Notes under the pieces: generated by a model | Databases searched by the model: none | What the model was told of the DNA's origin: nothing | What the model saw: the letters and a program-made list of their open reading frames with translations, nothing else | NCBI RefSeq assembly: GCF_036324505.1 | Contig: NC_086356.1 | Span: forward strand, 11,160,744 to 11,224,743 | Direction of reading: 5' to 3' | DNA length: 64,000 bases | From: Eleginops maclovinus | Taxonomy: Eukaryota > Chordata > Actinopteri > Perciformes > Eleginopidae | Translations under genes and position numbers: made by a program | In this document: in pieces, positions 53,601 through 61,578 of the stretch | Layout of the letters: the number at the start of each line of letters is the position of its first letter | How positions within the stretch are numbered: the stretch's first letter is position 1

Positions 53601-56029
53601 TTTGAGTATAGGTAGTTTTCTCTTAAGTGAAAAAATATTTTCGAGAATCACATTTTTGTTCAGTTTTGTCACAACATTTGGATATTTGAACTCCTTGCTT
53701 TGAGATGCATGGTTTCAAAGTTCTTAGTTTTCTCCGATTCGAAGCTTAACAGAATACAAATGTTTACAGCAGTTAGAAACTATTTAAATTATTTGTGTGG
53801 TTTTGTCTGCTGTTGAAAGTCAAAGCACAGGACTATTTGCTCTTTGTGTTTCAGATTTGAGGGGGGGCTTTTACTCTGCTGGGTTATCCAGATTTCTTAC
53901 TAAACCCCTGTTTGGAACAGACCCCAGGCATGTATTTCTAAGCAGAGCCCTTAAAATTGGGAGGATAAGATAGAGGAAATCAGCTTTCTCTGCACTTTTA
54001 GTTCATTATTGAAGAAAATATTTTTTTATATTATAATGTTTCCACACTATCTGACCATTTCAATTAGTCTACAGTATAATGTTTTTAGAGTGCTAGCAGC
54101 TATTTTCATTATTGTTCTTTTATTTTGTAAAACTAATTTCATTGCTGCTGTCCAGTAGATTACCTCTCATTTGGCATCACAACATCTCAGTCTGACTGCC
54201 CGTATGTTTCTGCAGTGCTGGTCAAACATAATAAATTCCAAATCTGCTCTGCGGGCTCAGTGTATTTGTAGCTAAACACAGTTTCATGCATATGTTATCC
54301 ACTTCAGTTGCAAAGCTTAAACACACAGCCAGACTGTGACACTCAAGGGAGCAGCTCTACTAGACGTGACAAGATGTGAGGAAGTAATATTTATTCCGTC
54401 AGTCAGTGATTGACTTATTGATCAGCTGATCATTGATTTGAGCTGTATACTCATTTCCAGCACTGCTAGCTGAATCTCAAACCAAAACAGTTACATTCAA
54501 ATTAAGGACTGCTTGATTATAGTGACCAAGATCAAACTATACAAACCAGAGATTTACAAAAAAAACTGTGCCAATATAACAAAGACTCGACTGTAGATGC
54601 GTGACCTTACTTTGATACTTTATCACGTTAAAGTTATAACTGATGCTCTACAGCGGCTTCATCTATATCTGTTGATATATCCATCTGCTCTGACAGGGCA
54701 CCACTATGTGGGCCATATAACTTTAATACAAATGGGATGTTTAATTTTACATGACATTTTATTACATTGTAACCCCTTCAGTATCTAGGCCGAGGTATTC
54801 TCACCAGGAATGCCATCCCATGTGAGTTAATCACATTACATTTCTATTTCACATGCCGGCCACCTTGAAACTCCTCGTCCTCACGCCGCACCTGTCACCA
54901 AATCTAACTGTCTGCAGATCACATGTTTCAGCATAACTGTAGTAAAATAATGTAAATCACATCTTCTTCCTCAGAAGCTGAGCCGGGACCCCTCAGATGA
55001 AGACTGCTTCTTCGACCTCCTCAGCAAGTTCCAAAGCAGCCGCATGGATGACCAGCGCTGCCATCTTGATGAGCCTGAGAACGGAGACAATGGAGAAGGT
55101 GCTGCCAACTCTATGGCATCCCTGAATGAGATGAAAGGTCACTTAAAGAAAGCGTTTATATACAGCTCCGGAAAAAATTAAGTGACCACTCCACATTTTT
55201 TGCAAATCTTTATCTCTAAATGTATGGCAGCCATATCATACCATATCGCATGTCTATTGAAAAAATGTCAGTAGTTTATAGAATACAATAAAAAATCATT
55301 TAACTCAAAGACATACCTATAAATAATAAAATGAGAGAAAATGATAATGCTGAAGTGGTCTCTTAATTTTTTCCGGGGCCGTACCTGCATTTATTTTTAA
55401 GAACCTCTTGTTTAATAACTTGAGTCTTCTTTCTTTCCGCTAGATCCTTCGATCACCACCTCCCCACAGACGGAGGAGCTGTTTGATTTGATTGCTAGCT
55501 CCCAGAGTCGCCGGCTAGATGACCAGCGGGTTAATGTTGGTAACCTTCCAGGCCTAAGGATTACCCATAACAATCTGGGGCACCTTGTGGGTGAGGGAGA
55601 TCATCAAGAACCCAGCGATGACTTCTTTAACATGCTCATCAAGTGCCAGGTAAGGCTACATTTCACATATGACAAGAACTCAAAGGTAAATCTGCATAGA
55701 TCCTTAGTTATAAGTCTTATAAATCCTTAAGATCACTGTAGAAGTTGCCAATATAATTCTCTTTTATTAAACTCCAAAGCCCCATTGTTTCTCCCTTGCT
55801 TCAATGCTCCAATATTTTCTGCCTGTAGTCCTCTAGGATTGATGATCAGCGCTGCTCCCCACCAGAAGGAGGCCCCCACGCCCCCACAGTGCCTGATGAA
55901 GATTTCTTCAGTCTAATCCAGAGGGTGCAGGCCAAGCGTATGGACGAACAGCGCGTCCATCTGCCTTCAGACGACCAGGATGACCCCCCGTCTCCTGACC
56001 CAGAGCCCCCTGGGGGTTTTCCCAGCTAG
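37183..56029 (+). CDS. gpsm1: gpsm1 (AGS3), G-protein signalling modulator 1 (whole coding gene)
   Basis: Fourteen exons join to 1995 nt, 664 aa (human about 675). It is a receptor-independent regulator that binds GDP-Galpha-i/o and links it to cortical partners in spindle orientation and secretory or neuronal signalling. Residues about 22-365 form TPR repeats, with recurring GNLGNT, YSNLGNA, YSLGNTYTLL and WSLGNAY helices. Residues 390-480 are a low-complexity linker. Four GoLoco motifs lie at about 483-504, 540-558, 588-606 and 621-640, each with F(F/D)..L followed by (D/E)DQR or DEQR. RITHNN and the short tail after GoLoco 4 fit GPSM1 better than GPSM2/LGN. Every junction is GT-AG and every phase matches. 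Transcribed away from lhx3. Confidence 0.96.
37281..37298. repeat. Poly-G run (18 G)
   Basis: G18 preceded by GGGT, just inside gpsm1 intron 1. A likely G-quadruplex or slippage site. Confidence 0.9.
37891..37958. repeat. Compound palindrome in gpsm1 intron 1
   Basis: Two perfect 16-bp arms, ATGGCTCAAAGTCATT (37925-37940) and AATGACTTTGAGCCAT (37943-37958), flank a 2-bp spacer. Just left lie two GATATATC palindromes and a direct repeat of AATTGAGATAT. It can form a near-perfect cruciform. Origin unknown. Confidence 0.85.
38597..38684. repeat. (AC)44 microsatellite
   Basis: An uninterrupted 88-bp AC tract in gpsm1 intron 1. It produces a spurious poly-Cys/Val frame on the minus strand. Confidence 0.97.
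44626..44847 (+). CDS. gpsm1: gpsm1 exon 2: first TPRs
   Basis: MEASCLELALEGERLCKAGD, then FFEAAVQVGTEDLKTLSAIY and SQLGNAYFYLKEYGKALEYH. This is the most conserved block of the GPSM family. Acceptor CCTTGTAG, donor CCAG|GTGAGC. It ends LAR with the Arg split. Confidence 0.97.
44848..45941 (+). other. gpsm1: gpsm1 intron 2
   Basis: 1.1 kb, AT-rich. It contains a perfect 13-bp inverted repeat at 45690-45737 (ATCGGTCCCCTGC / GCAGGGGACCGAT). No exon seen. Confidence 0.8.
45690..45737. repeat. Hairpin-forming inverted repeat in gpsm1 intron 2
   Basis: Perfect 13-bp arms at 45690-45702 and 45725-45737 with a 22-bp loop. GC-rich for its surroundings. It may be the core of an unrecognised small element. 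Confidence 0.8.
45942..46077 (+). CDS. gpsm1: gpsm1 exon 3: TPR
   Basis: TIGDRIGEGKASGNLGNTLK, then VLGRFDEAVVCCQRHLDISQ and EQGDK. A canonical TPR pair. Acceptor TTTTACAG, donor AAG|GTAACG. Ends in phase 0. Confidence 0.97.
46285..46460 (+). mobile_element. Partial copy of the CAGCTCCGGAAAAAATTAAG element
   Basis: AAGCTCTGGAAAAAATGAAG, then ACACCACTTCACATTTTTC and CTTTATCTCTACATGTATGG match the left half of the complete element at 55163-55381. The right inverted repeat is not recognisable. It lies in gpsm1 intron 3. Confidence 0.65.
46493..46635 (+). CDS. gpsm1: gpsm1 exon 4: TPR
   Basis: VGEARALYNIGNVFHAKGKQ, then a variable loop (QLWGCTQEPGDLPPDVRDTL) and QKATGFY. The loop sequence differs from GPSM2, and PPDVR matches GPSM1. 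Donor GA|GTATGT splits the Glu codon. Confidence 0.95.
46957..47080 (+). CDS. gpsm1: gpsm1 exon 5: TPR
   Basis: MNLCLVKELGDRAAQGRAFG, then NLGNTHYLLGNFVEAIKFHR and Q. Acceptor CTCTGTAG, donor CAG|GTGAGA, ends in phase 0. Confidence 0.97.
47081..48184 (+). other. gpsm1: gpsm1 intron 5
   Basis: 1.1 kb. An open frame of 140 codons (47193-47615) lies wholly in the intron, has no recognisable family and is taken as chance. Nothing else seen. Confidence 0.8.
48185..48300 (+). CDS. gpsm1: gpsm1 exon 6: TPR
   Basis: RLSIAKEFGDKAAERRAYSN, then LGNALIFLGQFNTATEYY. Acceptor CATTCACAG, donor CAG|GTGAGG. Confidence 0.97.
48536..48691 (+). CDS. gpsm1: gpsm1 exon 7: TPR
   Basis: KTLQLSRQLRDQVMEAQACY, then SLGNTYTLLQQYEKAIDYHL and KHLYIAEELTD. 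Acceptor TTTCTATAG, donor ATAG|GTACAA. Confidence 0.97.
48782..48890 (+). CDS. gpsm1: gpsm1 exon 8: TPR
   Basis: VGEGRACWSLGNAYVSLGNH, then KQALHYARKHLDISNE. Separated from exon 7 by only 90 bp. Acceptor TCTTATTAG, donor GAG|GTGAGG. Confidence 0.97.
49020..49134 (+). CDS. gpsm1: gpsm1 exon 9: last TPR helix and start of linker
   Basis: IGDRNGELTARMNVEQLMES, then LGVNESDLSPSSSEFEMQ. The move from helical to Ser/acidic sequence marks the end of the TPR region. Donor CAAG|GTGACC. Confidence 0.94.
49135..50639 (+). other. gpsm1: gpsm1 intron 9
   Basis: 1.5 kb, AT-rich, no recognisable element or exon. Confidence 0.8.
50640..50710 (+). CDS. gpsm1: gpsm1 exon 10: linker
   Basis: GARPKFTKRNSMDSVELWKY then SSDK, 71 bp. 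ARPK plus the basic RNS/Ser block parallels GARPKRTQRLS of mammalian GPSM1. Acceptor TTCTGTAG, donor AAG|GTGATT. Confidence 0.9.
50815..50985 (+). CDS. gpsm1: gpsm1 exon 11: linker
   Basis: NGENQDLESIPRRSKSQLSQ, then PGKRKGYPDSQSSDERLWLD and SPVDTDDITVQVPPPVP. A low-complexity phosphorylatable linker; DSP.D..DI.VQVP has a counterpart in mammalian GPSM1. Acceptor TTGCTGCAG, donor CCA|GTGAGT. 57 codons, phase 0 at both ends, so it could be skipped in frame. Confidence 0.88.
50986..54974 (+). other. gpsm1: gpsm1 intron 11
   Basis: 4.0 kb separating the TPR/linker exons from the GoLoco exons. It holds a 15-G run (52195-52209) and a 280-bp purine-rich stretch (about 52840-53120) that ends at a good donor (CTG|GTAAGA at 53124/53125). 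That stretch could be an alternative first exon. The rest is AT-rich without recognised elements. Confidence 0.75.
52195..52209. repeat. Poly-G run (15 G)
   Basis: G15 in gpsm1 intron 11. Confidence 0.9.
54975..55137 (+). CDS. gpsm1: gpsm1 exon 12: GoLoco motif 1
   Basis: KLSRDPSDEDCFFDLLSKFQ, then SSRMDDQRCHLDEPENGDNG and EGAANSMASLNEMK. DEDCFFDLLSKFQSS with MDDQR is a full GoLoco motif. The Met in it (residue 499) is a possible start for a short product. The donor AAAG|GTCACT is weaker than the other donors of this gene, and its exact position is my least certain boundary here. Confidence 0.88.
55163..55381 (+). mobile_element. TA-flanked MITE (Tc1/mariner-like) in gpsm1 intron 12
   Basis: Left end CAGCTCCGGAAAAAATTAAG and right end CTTAATTTTTTCCGGGGCCG are inverted repeats, extended inward by TGACCACT/AGTGGTCT. 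Both sides are flanked by TA (55161-55162 and 55382-55383), the target duplication of Tc1/mariner transposases. 219 bp, no coding capacity. A partial relative lies at 46.29 kb. Confidence 0.8.
55444..55649 (+). CDS. gpsm1: gpsm1 exon 13: GoLoco 2 and first half of GoLoco 3
   Basis: PSITTSPQTEELFDLIASSQ, then SRRLDDQRVNVGNLPGLRIT and PSDDFFNMLIKCQ. Acceptor TTCCGCTAG, donor CAG|GTAAGG. The intron interrupts GoLoco 3 after IKCQ. Confidence 0.96.
55829..56029 (+). CDS. gpsm1: gpsm1 exon 14: rest of GoLoco 3, GoLoco 4 and stop
   Basis: SSRIDDQRCSPPEGG, then VPDEDFFSLIQRVQAKRMDE and QRVHLPSD. It ends in an acidic/Pro tail PPSPDPEPPGGFPS with TAG at 56027-56029. Acceptor TGCCTGTAG. The short tail is typical of GPSM1; GPSM2 has a longer one. 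Confidence 0.96.
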   Translation, partial: SSRIDDQRCSPPEGGPHAPTVPDEDFFSLIQRVQAKRMDEQRVHLPSDDQDDPPSPDPEPPGGFPS

Positions 56030-57765
56030 GACTTGTTGAATAATGCTGCAATATTTCCTGTCAAAGGAAATGAAAGCAGAAGAATTGAAAGAGGGATGAG
56101 GCAACATTTAAAGACGGCACTGAAGGGTGAACTAACAAGATTTTATAGTAACAAGACAAATTTCATGTGCAATAGTTGGTGCCCTGTCAAATGTTGCTCG
56201 ATGTATTATGTTCTAAATGGGTGTGTTAATATAACGGGGAGTTTAAGCTCGGTGGGGTAACATGAAACAGATATATACTCAATCATGCCTTAATCAGCAT
56301 TTCTTTTCAGACTCAAGATTGTATTCCCTGGTGTCAGATTTGTTTCGTAGAAGCACGCGTCGGGCATACAGAGTTAATGTGGACCCCGTACAGCTGTGGT
56401 GGATGGAATCACAAAGATTAAATGATAGGAAAACAGCTGATAAAAGATATGACTGGTTTTATAAAGAAATGATATTTACCATTGTTTTTTATCCAACAAG
56501 TCACATTTTAACAAAATATTTCTATTCAGTCTGATCGATAATGTTTTATCATTCAATCTTTACAGTTCCGACTGCTCACAGAAACGTGTGTTATTTGTGC
56601 AGTAACAGTATTAGGGATCGTCCTTTAGTGTCAAACAAACGGCTTCGGTCAGTTTAAACATTCCATGCTTCATTTTTTGTTTTTTTAGACACAAAAAAAA
56701 GAAGATTTGTCCAAATTAACAGACTGATTTGAATCCGAAGTGTTATTAATGTGCATTTCTGCATTTACAAAGATGCATCTCTTCACACAGTACGCAGTAA
56801 CCAAGGGGACTGAGCAAACGATTCTTTTTATAAATTAGATAATAGGGTTTGATTCTGTCTCCAAGTACATGTTTCCGCTTATTTTCAGCTGTAATGCTAT
56901 CTGCTGCCCATACTGTTCACAACTTCAGAATGCAAACTGCTGCTTACTGCCATCATTGTTATTACCTAACATAGGAATAGAACCAGATGGATATGTCATA
57001 CTTTTGACCAGTCTAATACCATGAACAATGTTGGAACACTAATTGTAGTTTTTGCTGCCGGTGTGCTGCCCCCCTGTGGTCAAAGCCTTGTTCTACCTCT
57101 GTGAAATACAGAGCACCATCTGTCGGGGATAAAAGTCATTCCATACTCTTAAATATTTAACATTATTATAGATATATTGTGATAAAGTATGACGACTCTA
57201 AGAACTTTCCCTTTTGGTTTGAGCACCAAAATGTTGTCAACTTTTAACATAAATTTGGAGATTTTTGCAGTTGTTTCATAAAGATTAGTGTTTTGTGTCA
57301 GGTCGGTGATCATTTCTATCCCTTTGTTGCCATAAAAAATCAGCAAAAGGCTCAAACTTCCGAGATAAAATTTTAATCGGCTGAGAGTTTGAAACCTTTT
57401 GCTGTACAGAGCATCTGTATAATGGTACTGTAAAAACAGTTTTTGACCTTACCTATGGGCTAGCTTTTTATTCAAAAGTAGTGCATACCTCATTTTTGTA
57501 CCTCAAAGCTCATGAACCTTAGAGATTTTAAGTGCTGAACTAGGATGGATCATGTACCAGGGTCATAGTGATCTATCTTTGATAAATAACACATTGGGAG
57601 TTAATATTTCATGTTGTTTTGTGAATTAACATTTTTAGTACCTGGTATGCTTCTATTTGTCTTTGCCATAACTTGTACATATAAATATATTTTGTATTTA
57701 TGTTCCATATGAGGACATGAATATGTCCCCTCAAGCTTTTAATAAAATGTTTCAGATGTTTAATT
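56030..57765 (+). other. gpsm1: gpsm1 3' UTR
   Basis: About 1.7 kb from the stop to a canonical AATAAA at 57741-57746. I see no further open frame of note. The end point of about 57765 is inferred from the signal. Confidence 0.6.
57741..57746 (+). terminator. gpsm1: Poly(A) signal for gpsm1
   Basis: AATAAA followed by a T-rich, GT-containing stretch suited to cleavage. It is 1.7 kb after the stop codon and 0.6 kb before the ak1 TATA box. Confidence 0.6.
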
Positions 57766-58344
57766 GACCTTTTTTTATTTAGTGTTGGCACAATAATGAT
57801 TATCTGAGCTTTTGTAAAGTTTTCATACATCAATTCTTCTTTTTATTCAATGGGAAATTAAATGGGCAACACTGACCTACATATATAGCTAAGAAAAAGC
57901 GCATTTCGTACATTCAAAAATAACAAACAAGCTCTGAACTGCTGACGTCTTATTTAGCACAATTTCTAATAACACTATAATAGATGTGTTTTTAATTCCT
58001 GGTTTATTTCTATCAATAATAAAACACACCGGTATTAGTATGATTATTTACTGTATGTTAAAAAATATTTAAAGTTTCTACGTTACTGCTGAGCTTGAAT
58101 GATAATAATAATGATGATAATAATAAAAAATAATAAGAATGTAGAAGTATAGAACAAAAACAAGTGAAGCTCACCATTTTAAGTTATCAAATACTGCACA
58201 GACAGCTCTAATCACCCACAGTGTCCAGTTCTGTCACCCCCCCTTCCATATCCCTATCCCCATAATTTCACCCATGCCTCCTTCGGCTCATCATCCGTTC
58301 TCTCCCTCCCTCTTACCCAGAATGCAACGCAGGCTCAGCAGGCT
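57766..58344. other. Short spacer between gpsm1 and ak1
   Basis: AT-rich, with an AAT/GAT-rich simple stretch at 58099-58137, becoming C-rich and pyrimidine-rich just before the ak1 promoter. Confidence 0.6.
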
Positions 58345-58361
58345 CAGCTGAGCTATAAAAA
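58345..58361 (+). promoter_or_regulatory. ak1: ak1 core promoter: E-box and TATA box
   Basis: CAGCTG E-box (58345-58350) directly followed by TATAAAAA (58354-58361). The TATA box would set initiation near 58385-58390. CAGCTG is a myogenic-factor E-box, which would suit the muscle expression known for AK1 in other vertebrates; that link is inferred. Confidence 0.7.
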
Positions 58362-58384
58362 GGCATAGGAAGGGGGAGGGAGGG

Positions 58385-58480
58385 CTGCCGTGCAGTAGGA
58401 ACTGTACAGACACACACACACGGGGATCCAGGAAAGGCAGCCCATTGCACTGGGATCTAGAGCCACAACGCAAGAGAGAG
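58385..58480 (+). other. ak1: ak1 non-coding exon 1 (predicted)
   Basis: Begins about 25 bp after the TATA box and ends at AGAGAG|GTCAGT. No ATG frame of note. The donor joins to the acceptor CTCTCTTTCAG at 61541, 30 nt before the start codon. The exact 5' end is inferred from TATA spacing. Confidence 0.6.
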
Positions 58481-61400
58481 GTCAGTACAGAGGACAAAGG
58501 CTCCATGGAGGAAGCATGAAATGACAGGGAGTGGGTCTTGCTGTCAGAGGCAGACATCAAAGAGAAACAGTGTGTGCAGGCAGAGTGGGCAGGGCTGTGT
58601 GATAAGATGGAGAGACTGTAATGGTAAACTCATTGGTAATTTGGTTTCCGAGACACATGGTTAGTCACACTGTCAAATAATGGTTGTCAGAAGACCAGGC
58701 ATTTCTGTATACTTCAAAGACATGGTGCTCTTGTGTGTCATTGACAGTGAGGCCACTCAATGCATGACATATTTGTTTTGCTGCAAAATATGCCTATCCT
58801 TTGCCCCAGACATTCTATTGCAGATGGTTTGCTCTAATACAATTTTAACATTATCCTCCATCTACACCCATTAAAGGTCATTATCATGCATGCTGTAGCC
58901 TTTTAATTCCACTGCTATGATTCTAGCCCCAGTAATGGTCATTAACAATTGACTAGGGGCTAAGTACTATTGATTCTTGTGAGTAGTTGCCCTACATTAA
59001 AGTGAACCAAAGCTTGCAATTTGGAATACTAACACGTCCATAAGAGCCACAGCTAACACAGAAATAATCTTGCTCCATCCATCCTTTCACAAACACCATG
59101 AAATATCTCCCACCGCACTGACGTCAAAGGATCCCCTGTTCTCCCTTAAAGGAACAGTAAGCTCAATTAATTTGCAAAGCGCCTCAGTAACCAGTGGTGC
59201 ACAGAGAGAATGCATTAATAGGTCATGTGCTCAGTACTTTGTTTTCACTCCTGTTGCTTCTACTGGCCCTCAGTGAAAGCTTCAGCCCCATGTGCTTTTC
59301 AAGAATGGTCGACACACTATCCCTTAACAGCTGAGTCTTTTTTTAGCAGGGCTAAATGTTAAAAAACAGCTATAAGACATGAGGGTGGGACTGGTCACTA
59401 ACATTTGGGAGGGGGTTGTGGTGAGTCCAGTATCGGTACAGTTGAACATGAGGGATAGAATTACAGAAGTCACATGTTCTCCACATATCAGGTTAGTGCT
59501 TATTGCATGGTATTACATGGTGTCATATATTTACATATTAAACAATATGTAAACAATCCTACAGAACATTTATTGTGCTTTGTCCTTATGAAGTCCAGTG
59601 CAAACACCTTGCCACACCAACTCCAGCACTGATAACGCCTCTGTCTGAAAATTTGTTAGCACAATCAAACTACAGCAAAGACATGTGATGTTTGGCTGCC
59701 ACAATTCCATGCAGGATTGGATGTTGTGGGCATGGCATTAGAACCAGAACACCTCTGACATGCCAAAAAGCAGGGGACCCAGATGATGGCACCATAATAG
59801 GCCAGGGAAGGATTCCCAAACAGGCTCTGTGCTGACATGGATGCCGGCCTCCAAGTGACATTTACCACAGGGTTAAATGACCATTACATAAAACCGGACA
59901 CCTGAGGAGCAGCAGCTCCAGGGCTGAGGAGTGTTGCATCTGAGCATTTTGGTGTACTCTTAATATTGAACCAGGAAACACATTTTTGCTCTAGATATAA
60001 AACAAACCATGTACAGTATAATGATACAACAATATTCCTCCGGCTGCTGTACAATAAAACAATTCATATCAACTATATCATACTAGACAAGCACATTTCT
60101 TTATCTGGCCCTATAGTCATTTTCTTTTTATTGCAAGAATGGGGTATTGAGCAAACTGCCATATTGGTGTCACAAGGTCAAATCCAGGTTTCGTTAATGT
60201 AATCTAAAGTCCCTCCCCTTGCTTTTATGCCTTGCAATGTAGGAATATAAATATGTAGGTAATTAGGTTACACACCAATACTTAATAAGTCTAGAGACCT
60301 TTGCATGTACTCAAAATGTTTCATATACTATTTTTATGTGCAGTACAGTATGTTAATTTCCTCCTGGTAACCATGCCTAGAAACTTAGATCCAAGGTTGA
60401 ATCTTACCACGAAACTTAATAAATCAGACCTTTTCCTGTGTCACAAATCTGCTCTCGCAAAACTGACACCAGCAACCTCTCAGGTGTTTCGATGAACATA
60501 CTGTGCCTGTGTGTGTGATGTTAGTGACAGACAAATGTAAGGGTCAAATCTGCATAACTGTATTAGAATCTGACTAACACTGTGATGATTTATAGACAAA
60601 ATCTAATCGGTGTACTTCACATTTATACTTGGCTTAAGGTTGTATTCGGACTCCAAATGAATGCCAAGCATCAGTATATGTATTGAAGATATGAAAACAA
60701 TTTAAAATCCATGCAAATAATTGTATTTAATGCATCATCAGTGATCTATGGAGTCCCTTCAGATGCAAAATGTCTTCGTTATTTTGGACAGGGTCAGCAA
60801 CTGTTGAGCCAAATGTTAAAGTTATTTAAAGCAAGATCTTTCAAACACACATTTTTAACCAGAGACACATGACACACGCAAGCAGCTAGCTGAAGATATC
60901 TGTTTACAGAGCACCAATAACTCCTTCCTCTTTCGTGTGCCTTTAAGTTATCTAAACCAGAAGTGTAAACAGGAAGGCATATGGCTGTTGTCTTCCTTAT
61001 ATATACACAGAATTAACAGGCATTTCCTGGCTCAATCAGATGTAGAGGGACAGCAACATTTTATCAGTATAGAGACACACTGTAAACACTTCTTAGTATT
61101 GTTTTGCTCTATTTATAAACTAAGTGCGTCAACTTTGGTAAGTCTTTGACAAGTTCTCACCCATTCTCGAAACATTTTAATAGATGCATCAGAATCAGAA
61201 TCAGAAATTCTTTACTGTCCCACAGCGGGGAAATTTACATTGTATTTACATTACATATGTGATTGTGGACAACATTACCAGCAATATTATTACTATTGCA
61301 TTTAAGGCTACTTTTGATATATTTCTAAAAAGAAAAATGATCAGTTTAAAAATATAGAATTGAAGTGGGTTACTTGTGTTGGTCTTCATTATTGAGTGGT

Positions 61401-61541
61401 ACAAAATAAGGAATTTCCTGAAAACATCGAAACTGATTCCAAGAAAACTCTGTTATGTAACACTAAAAACATGCTTCTGGGGAAGTTACTTCAGCTGGGA
61501 ACTTATTTAATTCTTTTTCTGTGTCCTTTTCTCTCTTTCAG
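58481..61541 (+). other. ak1: ak1 intron 1
   Basis: 3.1 kb. It contains a CRE octamer (59119-59126) and a LINE 3'-tail fragment (61189-61260). Several small open frames have no splice context. No other gene seen. Confidence 0.7.
61189..61260 (-). mobile_element. LINE 3'-tail fragment
   Basis: AGAATCAGAATCAGAAATTC, then TTTACTGTCCCACAGCGGGG and AAATTTACATTGTATT. On the minus strand this reads as a GGGGATCAATAAAG-like LINE 3' end followed by (TGATTC)n repeats. A short remnant in ak1 intron 1. Confidence 0.55.
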
Positions 61542-61571
61542 CTAAAGGAAATACTCATCTAACGCAACACA

Positions 61572-61578
61572 ATGGCAG
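61572..61578 (+). CDS. ak1: ak1 exon 2: start codon
   Basis: Only ATGGCAG is coding (Met-Ala and one G). The exon itself runs 61542-61578, acceptor CTCTTTCAG, donor GCAG|GTAATA. ACACAATGGC is a good start context. Confidence 0.9.
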
